Shown one piece after another: positions 15,254-20,907 of a stretch of 25,404 bases of DNA. Made by a program: the position numbers and the translations under genes. The notes beneath the pieces are model-generated. The model had not been told where the DNA came from and ran no database searches. It saw only the letters and a list, made by a program, of their open reading frames with translations. Each line of letters opens with the position of its first letter. Positions within the stretch are counted from its first letter, which is position 1. Origin of the DNA: Tidjanibacter sp. (lineage in GTDB: Bacteria > Bacteroidota > Bacteroidia > Bacteroidales > Rikenellaceae); contig JAFNVE010000160.1 in the NCBI GenBank assembly GCA_017379955.1, positions 1 through 25,404 on the forward strand. The letters are read 5' to 3'.

Positions 15254-17317
15254 ATGGCAACACTTAATGATTTGAGAACCAAAGGTGGTATCATCGTTAC
15301 CGTAGTAATTGCATTGGCACTTGTTGCCTTCTTGCTCGGTGACTTGTTCAATGGTGGTACCAACATGGCAAATTCGCGTAAAATGAGAGTAGGCGAAATC
15401 GAGGGCCACAATGTAGGCTACATGGAGTTCCTCGATGAGTCGGACAGAATGAACAACATCTACAAGATTATGTGGGGTGTTAACTCCTTCACCGCCGACC
15501 AGATGGATATGCTTAACGATATGGCGTGGAACGAGTTGGTAATGCGCTACTCCTACCTCCCCTCGTTTGAGAATCTTGGTTACAAGGTAAGCGAGGCTGA
15601 GCAGGTAGATATGATTAACGGCGTTTACACCTCGCCCGTTATCGCATCGACCTTTATGGATCCCGAGACCGGCGTATACAGCACCGAGTATCTCGCAAAC
15701 TTCCTCACCAATGTAAGCCTTGTTCCCGAGGCAGCACTTATGTGGGAGTATATGAAGGAGCAGATGGTTCAGGAGCGTATCAGCTCGAACTTCACTTCGC
15801 TCGTAGAGGCTGGTTTCTACACCACCACTTTTGAGGCACAGCAGGGTGTTGCTGATGCTAACAACGTCTTCAAGGCTGATGTTGTTGCTTACAACTACTC
15901 GCAGACTCCCGATTCGCTCGTAACTGTTTCGGACAACGATATCCGCACTTACTACAACGAGCACAAGGAGCTCTTCCGTCAGAACCCCTCGCGTGATGTT
16001 GAGTATGTAGTATTCGACCTTCTCCCCTCGGACGCTGACTATGCTGACGCTAAGGAGGCAGTAGAGGAGTTGGCAGAGGAGTTTGCTGCTGCTGAGAACG
16101 CAATGCAGTTTGCTGCACTCAACACTATGGGTCAGGTTGACCGCTACTACTATAAGGAGTCGGAGTTGCCCACCGCTATTGCAGCTGTTGCTTTTGGCGC
16201 TCGCAAGGGTGAACTCGTAGGTCCCGAACTCAATGGTGACGTATATACCATGTCGCGTCTGGCTGAGTTGAAGATGATGCCCGATAGCCTCGGCGCAAGC
16301 CACATCCTCCTCCCCGCAGGTGAGCAGGAGCGTGCTGACAGCCTTGTACAGGTTATCCGCAAGGGTGGCGACTTCGCAGCTCTCTCGGCAGAGTTCTCGA
16401 TTGACAGTGGCGCAAATGCTACCGGTGGCGACCTTGGTCGTTTTGCTCCCGAGCAGATGATTGAGGAGTTCAGCAATGCATGTGTTGAGCACAAGCAGGG
16501 TGATGTATTCACCGTTGAGAGCACCTATGGTATCCACGTTGTGAAACTTACCTACAAGTCGACCCCCGTTCAGAAGGCTCAGATTGCTACCATCACCTAC
16601 GATGTTGATCCCGGCGACGCTACCGAGCAGGAGGTTTACAACAATGTAAATAACTTCATCACCGCTGCGGCTGGCTCGACCGAGGGCTTCCGTCAGGCAG
16701 TGAGCGACAATGGCATGAGCCAGCGCAGTGTTCGCATCCTCAATACCGACCGCACTATCAACGGTTTGACCGAGCCTAAGGCACTCATCCGTTGGGCATT
16801 CACCGGCAAGGTTGGCGAGGTTTCGGAGCCTATGCAGATTGACGGTAACTATGTAGTTGCTACTATCGTTGATTCGCGTGAGGACGAGTACGCTACCGTA
16901 CAGCAGGTTGCTGCTGATATCCACGAGCAGTTGCTCTATGGTGCTAAGACCGCTTACGTTGCTGAGCAGGTTAAGGGTCTGTCGAGCCTCGAGCAGGTGG
17001 CTGAGAAGCTTGGCGCAGAGGTTGTTGCTGTTGACGAGGTTAACTTCAATAGCTACTACATCAACGGTCTGGGTGTTGAGCCTAAGTTGGTTGGTGCTAT
17101 CACCAAGGCTGAGGTTGGTGCTCTCTCGCCCGCAATCGAGGGTGTGAACGGTGTTTACTTCTTCACCGTTACCGACAAGAGCGACAGCGAGGCTGTGACC
17201 GAGGAGAGCGAGAAGGTTCGCATCGACGCTAACAACATCTCCTATATGTCGGAGCGTCTGAACCAGGCTATCTTCGAGCAGAGCGATGTTAAGGATAACC
17301 GCGTTAAGTTCTTCTAA
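15254..17317 (+). CDS. PpiD/SurA-type peptidylprolyl isomerase, membrane-anchored
   Basis: A 687-residue periplasmic chaperone and prolyl isomerase. An uncleaved N-terminal membrane anchor (about 13-35, IIVTVVIALALVAFLLGDLF) is followed by a SurA_N-like helical chaperone region and a parvulin PPIC domain (about 346-435: LGASHILL, then GGDFAALSAEFS, GGDLGRF and YGIHVVKL). A further long C-terminal helical region contains a second, degenerate isomerase-like segment. It probably folds or guards exported and outer-membrane proteins at the inner-membrane surface. Codon bias suggests high expression. It has its own promoter and ends in a strong terminator, so it can be expressed apart from the coaX-lptC genes. 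Confidence 0.9.
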   Translation: MATLNDLRTKGGIIVTVVIALALVAFLLGDLFNGGTNMANSRKMRVGEIEGHNVGYMEFLDESDRMNNIYKIMWGVNSFTADQMDMLNDMAWNELVMRYSYLPSFENLGYKVSEAEQVDMINGVYTSPVIASTFMDPETGVYSTEYLANFLTNVSLVPEAALMWEYMKEQMVQERISSNFTSLVEAGFYTTTFEAQQGVADANNVFKADVVAYNYSQTPDSLVTVSDNDIRTYYNEHKELFRQNPSRDVEYVVFDLLPSDADYADAKEAVEELAEEFAAAENAMQFAALNTMGQVDRYYYKESELPTAIAAVAFGARKGELVGPELNGDVYTMSRLAELKMMPDSLGASHILLPAGEQERADSLVQVIRKGGDFAALSAEFSIDSGANATGGDLGRFAPEQMIEEFSNACVEHKQGDVFTVESTYGIHVVKLTYKSTPVQKAQIATITYDVDPGDATEQEVYNNVNNFITAAAGSTEGFRQAVSDNGMSQRSVRILNTDRTINGLTEPKALIRWAFTGKVGEVSEPMQIDGNYVVATIVDSREDEYATVQQVAADIHEQLLYGAKTAYVAEQVKGLSSLEQVAEKLGAEVVAVDEVNFNSYYINGLGVEPKLVGAITKAEVGALSPAIEGVNGVYFFTVTDKSDSEAVTEESEKVRIDANNISYMSERLNQAIFEQSDVKDNRVKFF

Positions 17318-17341
17318 TCGAAGAGTTTAATTAACGATACG

Positions 17342-17377
17342 AGTGGGCTTCACCAAGAGTGAGGCCCACTTTTTTTG
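17342..17377 (+). terminator. Intrinsic terminator of the PpiD/SurA-type gene
   Basis: AGTGGGCTTCAC (17342-17353) pairs with GTGAGGCCCACT (17359-17370) with one wobble around a CAAGA loop. A T-run (17370-17376) follows. It lies 24 bp after the stop codon. Confidence 0.9.
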
Positions 17378-17407
17378 TGTTGTGCTTCATAAATCGTCAG
17401 AATAGAC

Positions 17408-17415
17408 TATCTTTG
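17408..17415 (+). promoter_or_regulatory. Probable -7 box for the CotH-msrBA unit
   Basis: TATCTTTG matches TAnnTTTG 33 bp before the ATG at 17449. The nearest TTG (17380-17382) is 25 bp upstream, longer than ideal. Confidence 0.6.
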
Positions 17416-17448
17416 TAGAAATTGTGATACCTTATATATTATTAGGAT

Positions 17449-18957
17449 ATGAAACGACTGCTACTCTGTATGATGATGTCACTGCTGCTTGCTGGTTGTG
17501 GTGACGATAAAGGCAATGGTAATGGTGGTGGCGAGGGGCAGACTTTTAAATATTTTCGTCTAACGACAGCGCTAAACCCTCAGTTGCCAAAGAACGTCAC
17601 TCTAACTATGGATTCGGCTGCCGGTACTATTGAGGGGGTGATACCCGAACCAATCAGTAATATGACCCTTGTGCCCGAGTTCTGGCTTGGCGGTGAGGTG
17701 ACTATGGATGGCGAGGCAGTGGAGAGCGGTGTGACGGCAATTGACTTCTCGGAGCCTGTGGTTTTTAATGTGGAGTTAGAGGGTGATAAGAAGGTCTATA
17801 CCGTTGATATCTGGAACTATACAGAGTTGCCGATAGTCCATATCACTACCGATAGCAATGCCCCGATTGTGGACAAGGAGAATTGGATTAAGGGTACGAT
17901 GCGTATCGAGGGAAAAGGGCGGTTTGCCGATTTATCGTCCACAGCCATCGAGATTCGTGGGCGTGGCAATAGTACCTGGGACTACCCGAAAAAGCCCTAT
18001 GCGATTAAACTTGGCTCTAAGGCTGAGGTGGCTGGTATGCCTGCGCATAAGCGCTGGGTGCTGCTTGCCCATTGGAACGATAAAGTGACACTGCGCACCG
18101 AACTCGCCTTTTGGCTTGGCAGGGAGTATGCCGATTTCGATTGGAAGCAGGGCGGTGAGCAGGTTGAGTTGTTCCTCAACGGTCAGCATATGGGCGGTTA
18201 TTTCCTATGCGAACATATCAAAGTTGACAAGAACAGGATTCCCGATGGCTACTCGATAGAGATTGATGCAAAGGCGGCTGCTGACGAGCCGGTATTCTTT
18301 ACCGATATTACCAATCTGCCCTTCAATGTGAAAGACCCCGAAGTGTCGGTCGGCTCGTTGGAGTTTGGGACTATCGTGAACAGTATCAACAACTTTGAGG
18401 CTCTTCTCTTTGGCGATAAGTGGCTCGATGCGGAGAGCGGATATAAGACTATCGCCGATATTGGCTCGTTTGTTGATTGGTGGCTGAGTAACGAGTTCTC
18501 CAAGAACAAGGATGCGGCCTTTGAAACGAGTTGTTATCTCAACCTCACTGCCGACGGCCATATCAAGATGGGGCCTCTGTGGGATTATGACTTGGGTTGG
18601 GGCAACTATGTCTTCAACTTTGACATCACACCCTACATCAATAACCCCGAGGGTTTTTGGATTAAGGAGGAGGCCGCTTGGATATATAGGATGTTTGATG
18701 ACCCCGAGTTCGTGGCTCTTGTTAAAGAGAAATGGAGTCGTATGTATGCCGATAAAGAGTTGATTATCGCCAAGATACACGAGTTGGCAGCACGACAGCG
18801 CGCCTCAGCATATATGAACGATATCCGCTGGCGACGCCTCACAACTGCGGGTGACTACTCGTTGATTGTGCGTTACTACGACCGCGAGGTAAAAGATTTT
18901 GTGGAGTGGGTGACTCGAAGATTGGATTGGATGGAAGAGGCGATTAAGGAATTATAG
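17449..18957 (+). CDS. CotH-kinase family lipoprotein
   Basis: This 502-residue protein has a lipoprotein signal with lipobox LLAGC (lipidated C17) and a Gly/Asn-rich linker. An N-terminal beta-sandwich-like domain (about 28-125) precedes the CotH catalytic domain (about 130-500). CotH hallmarks are visible: RGRGNSTW from R170, then KPYAIKL, then HKRWVLLAHWNDK, then GGYFLCEHIKVDKNRI, and DYDLGWGN with D379 and D381, the candidate metal-binding residues. CotH proteins are atypical protein kinases first known from Bacillus spores; the roles of Bacteroidota lipoprotein forms are unknown, with surface polysaccharide or protein phosphorylation as options. The msrBA start codon lies 12 bp after its stop, so the two are probably co-transcribed. 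Confidence 0.88.
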   Translation: MKRLLLCMMMSLLLAGCGDDKGNGNGGGEGQTFKYFRLTTALNPQLPKNVTLTMDSAAGTIEGVIPEPISNMTLVPEFWLGGEVTMDGEAVESGVTAIDFSEPVVFNVELEGDKKVYTVDIWNYTELPIVHITTDSNAPIVDKENWIKGTMRIEGKGRFADLSSTAIEIRGRGNSTWDYPKKPYAIKLGSKAEVAGMPAHKRWVLLAHWNDKVTLRTELAFWLGREYADFDWKQGGEQVELFLNGQHMGGYFLCEHIKVDKNRIPDGYSIEIDAKAAADEPVFFTDITNLPFNVKDPEVSVGSLEFGTIVNSINNFEALLFGDKWLDAESGYKTIADIGSFVDWWLSNEFSKNKDAAFETSCYLNLTADGHIKMGPLWDYDLGWGNYVFNFDITPYINNPEGFWIKEEAAWIYRMFDDPEFVALVKEKWSRMYADKELIIAKIHELAARQRASAYMNDIRWRRLTTAGDYSLIVRYYDREVKDFVEWVTRRLDWMEEAIKEL

Positions 18958-18969
18958 TGTAACAGATAT

Positions 18970-19842
18970 ATGAAAAAGGAACTGACTGATTTTGAGCGCG
19001 GTATTATTGAAGAGCGCAAGACAGAGGCCCCCTTTACGGGCGAGTATGTGAACAACCACCGCGACGGCACCTACTACTGTCGTAAGTGTGGCGCGCCGCT
19101 CTATCGTTCGGCTGACAAGTTCGACTCTGCGTGTGGCTGGCCCTCGTTCGACGACGAGATTGAGGGTGCTGTGGCACGCAAACCCGATGCCGACGGGGTG
19201 CGTGTAGAGATTGTCTGTACGGCGTGTGGTGCGCACCTCGGCCACGTATTCAATGGCGAGGGTTACACCCTGAAAAACATCCGCCACTGCGTAAACTCGG
19301 CCTCTATCGACTTCGAGCGCGAGAAGAGTGGCGAGGGCGTGCCCGAGAGTGGCGTGCTCGCAAATGCTATATTCGCGGGTGGCTGCTTCTGGGGCGTGGA
19401 GCATCTGATGCGCAAGGTCAAGGGAGTGGTGAGTGTCACCTCAGGATATACGGGCGGCCAGCTGCGTAATCCCTCGTATCAGCAGGTGAAGAGTGGCCAG
19501 ACAGGTCACGTCGAGGCGGTGTGGATTGTCTACGACCCCTCGGAGGTTGAGTATCGCACACTATTGCGCCACTTCTTTGAGATTCACGACTTTACGCAGA
19601 CAGACGGCCAGGGGCCCGATATCGGCTCGCAATATCTCTCGAAGGTATTCTGGGCGGGCGAGGAGCAACGAGTAGTGGCCGAGCAGACAATAGCCGAACT
19701 GGAGGCTATGGGCTATAAGGTAGCCACCGAACTGCGCCCCGCAGTCCGCTTCTGGCGCGCCGAGGAGTATCATCAGAAGTATTTCATAAAGAAAGGACAA
19801 GACGAAACCGAATGCCATTTCCATAAACCAATAAATTGGTAA
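18970..19842 (+). CDS. msrBA: Bifunctional methionine sulfoxide reductase MsrB-MsrA fusion
   Basis: This 290-residue fusion repairs both epimers of methionine sulfoxide. MsrB (about 1-120) has its zinc site at C37/C40 (CRKCG) and C83/C86 (CTACG) and the catalytic C107 in RHCVNSAS. MsrA (about 132-290) has the catalytic C139 in GGCFWGVEH. The order is B then A, opposite to the A-B order of many fusions. There is no signal peptide, so it is cytosolic. It follows the CotH gene by 12 bp; the link between the two is unknown. The ATG at 18970 is the only start that keeps the full MsrB N-terminus. Confidence 0.95.
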   Translation: MKKELTDFERGIIEERKTEAPFTGEYVNNHRDGTYYCRKCGAPLYRSADKFDSACGWPSFDDEIEGAVARKPDADGVRVEIVCTACGAHLGHVFNGEGYTLKNIRHCVNSASIDFEREKSGEGVPESGVLANAIFAGGCFWGVEHLMRKVKGVVSVTSGYTGGQLRNPSYQQVKSGQTGHVEAVWIVYDPSEVEYRTLLRHFFEIHDFTQTDGQGPDIGSQYLSKVFWAGEEQRVVAEQTIAELEAMGYKVATELRPAVRFWRAEEYHQKYFIKKGQDETECHFHKPINW

Positions 19843-19857
19843 ATTCTGTTTTTGCCC

Positions 19858-19902
19858 CTTTTTTGTAAAAAAGCGTCCCCCGCTTTTTGTAAAAAGCGGG
19901 AC
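19858..19902. repeat. Overlapping mutually exclusive hairpins
   Basis: Three stems share arms: CTTTTTT/AAAAAAG (19858-19864 with 19867-19873), AAAAAGCG/CGCTTTTT (19868-19875 with 19881-19888) and CCCGCTTTTT/AAAAAGCGGG (19879-19888 with 19891-19900). Two have only a GT dinucleotide between the arms, a tight loop. The middle form has a C-rich loop (TCCCC) and is most like a terminator. It starts 16 bp after the msrBA stop codon. Confidence 0.6.
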
Positions 19903-19939
19903 CAAAAACTTCTGGGCTATTAGTTTGCGAGTTTAGGAA

Positions 19940-19947
19940 TAACTTTG
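19940..19947 (+). promoter_or_regulatory. Orphan promoter-like -7 box
   Basis: TAACTTTG is identical to the porX -7 box. No good -33 is seen at 19-21 bp (a TTTG at 19924 is only 12 bp away). No gene follows; a strong terminator begins 14 bp later, so any transcript would be about 60 nt. Confidence 0.35.
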
Positions 19948-19961
19948 CAGTTATTACGACA

Positions 19962-20015
19962 AAAAAGAGATATGGAGTTTGTTCAAGTAAATTTGACAAC
20001 TCCATATCTCTTTTT
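19962..20015. terminator. Strong bidirectional hairpin terminator
   Basis: Arms 19962-19979 and 19998-20015 (AAAAAGAGATATGGAGTT) are perfectly complementary over 18 bp. A further inner stem with a bulge (TTGTTCAA/TTGACAA) narrows the loop to GTAAAT. Terminal T-tracts occur on both strands. It can terminate msrBA readthrough from the left and mgsA readthrough from the right. Confidence 0.85.
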
Positions 20016-20091
20016 CATCGTACCCTCTACGAGGGTATCCCCTAAACCCGAAAAACCCAATTGCTACACAAAGAGTTTAATTTAAAACTTG

Positions 20092-20172
20092 TCCCTAAAC
20101 TCCCTAAATTCTTTAATCTCCCTAATCTCCCTAAACTCCCATAATTCCCATCACTCCCTAAACTCTCTTTAT
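20092..20172. repeat. 9-bp-period imperfect tandem array (copy 2), G4-capable on minus strand
   Basis: Nine units are in exact 9-bp phase: TCCCTAAAC, TCCCTAAAT, TCTTTAATC, TCCCTAATC, TCCCTAAAC, TCCCATAAT, TCCCATCAC, TCCCTAAAC and TCTCTTTAT. The minus strand has five successive GGG runs (opposite 20120, 20129, 20138, 20147 and 20156) with 6-nt spacers, which satisfies the usual G-quadruplex pattern. The array starts 6 bp beyond the hairpin at 20178-20212, as the left array starts 10 bp beyond its hairpin. Confidence 0.88.
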
Positions 20173-20177
20173 ATGAA

Positions 20178-20212
20178 AGCAGTCGAGTTGGTATCGAACC
20201 AACTCGACTGCT
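20178..20212 (-). terminator. Perfect 15-bp hairpin downstream of mgsA
   Basis: AGCAGTCGAGTTGGT (20178-20192) and its complement (20198-20212) flank a 5-nt loop ATCGA. On the minus strand the stem is followed by TTTCATAT, a short U-rich tail. It lies 18 bp beyond the mgsA stop codon and is the likely mgsA terminator. A small second hairpin, TTGCATT/AATGCAA (20222-20238), straddles that stop codon. Confidence 0.75.
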
Positions 20213-20229
20213 AAACTAATCTTGCATTT

Positions 20230-20712
20230 CTAATGCAACACTCTCTCTATGTAGGCTTTATAATCCTTTGCGGTGGGTTTGTACTCCTCATCTGCGAAGA
20301 GGGGCGAGGAGATGAGCATATCGGCCGAGGAGCGGTTAATTGCGGTCGGCACGTTGTAGAGAGTTGCCAGGCGAAGCAGTGCCTTGACATCCACATCGTG
20401 GGGCTGTGCCTGCATGGGGTCCCAGAAGAAGATGAGAGCCGAAATCTTGCCCTCGGCAATCATCGAGCCGAGCTGCTGGTCGCCACCAAGAGGGCCCGAT
20501 TTAAGGAGAGTAATATCGAAACTATCGCTACTCTGGTGGTGGCGTTCCATCAGTGTAGTGGCGACCATCTTACCTGTTGTGCCGGTGCATACGAGGTGGT
20601 GGCTGAGCAACAACTCCCAATTCCAGTCCACCCACTCAACCAAATCACGCTTCATATTGTCGTGTGCCACAAGGGCTACACTCTTCTTAATTGTTCCCAT
20701 ACCTTTTCTCAT
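20230..20712 (-). CDS. mgsA: Methylglyoxal synthase
   Basis: MgsA converts dihydroxyacetone phosphate to methylglyoxal and phosphate, a glycolysis bypass that relieves sugar-phosphate stress. With the ATG at 20712 the protein is 160 residues, near the E. coli length of 152. Key residues are present: the catalytic base D78 in GPLGGDQQ, D98 in FFWDP, H105 in QPHD, and the substrate-phosphate region TGTTGK (43-48). The frame stays open to 20763, but that start would lie upstream of the TATATTTG promoter box at 20741-20748. ATG 20700 (156 residues) is also possible; 20712 is preferred for its A/T-rich upstream sequence. Confidence 0.93.
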   Translation of the reverse strand: MRKGMGTIKKSVALVAHDNMKRDLVEWVDWNWELLLSHHLVCTGTTGKMVATTLMERHHQSSDSFDITLLKSGPLGGDQQLGSMIAEGKISALIFFWDPMQAQPHDVDVKALLRLATLYNVPTAINRSSADMLISSPLFADEEYKPTAKDYKAYIERVLH

Positions 20713-20740
20713 TTTATACATTAGATAGTTACAATCCATA

Positions 20741-20748
20741 CAAATATA
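20741..20748 (-). promoter_or_regulatory. Probable -7 box of mgsA
   Basis: On the minus strand TATATTTG matches TAnnTTTG 28 bp upstream of the ATG at 20712. A TTTG at 20764-20761 is only 12 bp away, too near for a standard -33 element. Confidence 0.5.
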
Positions 20749-20833
20749 GGGGTTAATGGCCAAAAAACCTAATTTTTTTTGGTGGTTGGTGGGCGGTAGT
20801 TGTTAGAGTGTGTGATAATTCATAAAAAATGGT

Positions 20834-20841
20834 TATTTTTG
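20834..20841 (+). promoter_or_regulatory. Probable -7 box of ileS
   Basis: TATTTTTG matches TAnnTTTG and lies 66 bp before the ileS ATG. No clear -33 element is seen at the right distance. Confidence 0.55.
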
Positions 20842-20851
20842 CAAGTTATGT

Positions 20852-20869
20852 TGTCCGAGCGGTCGGACA
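20852..20869 (+). promoter_or_regulatory. Hairpin at the predicted 5' end of the ileS mRNA
   Basis: TGTCCGA (20852-20858) pairs perfectly with TCGGACA (20863-20869) around a GCGG tetraloop. It starts about 10 bp after the -7 box, so it would form the extreme 5' end of the transcript. It has none of the T-box features used for aminoacyl-tRNA synthetase control in Firmicutes. Possible roles are mRNA stabilisation or protein binding. Confidence 0.5.
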
Positions 20870-20907
20870 CTATGAATAGGAAATAGAACAAACAATATAT
20901 AATTGCT

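Larger units (their letters stand above)
19843..20229. other. 387-bp non-coding, repeat- and hairpin-rich gap
   Basis: This stretch lies between the convergent msrBA and mgsA genes and has no credible gene. In order it holds: alternating hairpins (19858-19902), a promoter-like TAACTTTG box (19940-19947), a very strong hairpin terminator (19962-20015), a small hairpin TACCCTC/GAGGGTA (20021-20037), a C-rich stretch, the second 9-bp tandem array (20092-20172) and a perfect 15-bp hairpin (20178-20212). Confidence 0.8.

Noticed and set aside
15233..16924. 563-codon open frame on the minus strand opposite the PpiD/SurA-type gene
   Set aside because: Antisense shadow of a strongly codon-biased gene; low-complexity Leu/Val-rich translation and no promoter or family match.
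20092..20172. CRISPR-like array
   Set aside because: Units are 9 bp, contiguous and without spacers; no cas gene is in the window.
20713..20763. N-terminal extension of MgsA
   Set aside because: It would start upstream of the likely mgsA -7 box and adds residues not found in the family.
20842..20907. T-box riboswitch in the ileS leader
   Set aside because: The leader is only about 60 nt, with no T-box sequence or antiterminator; T-boxes belong mainly to Firmicutes and relatives.
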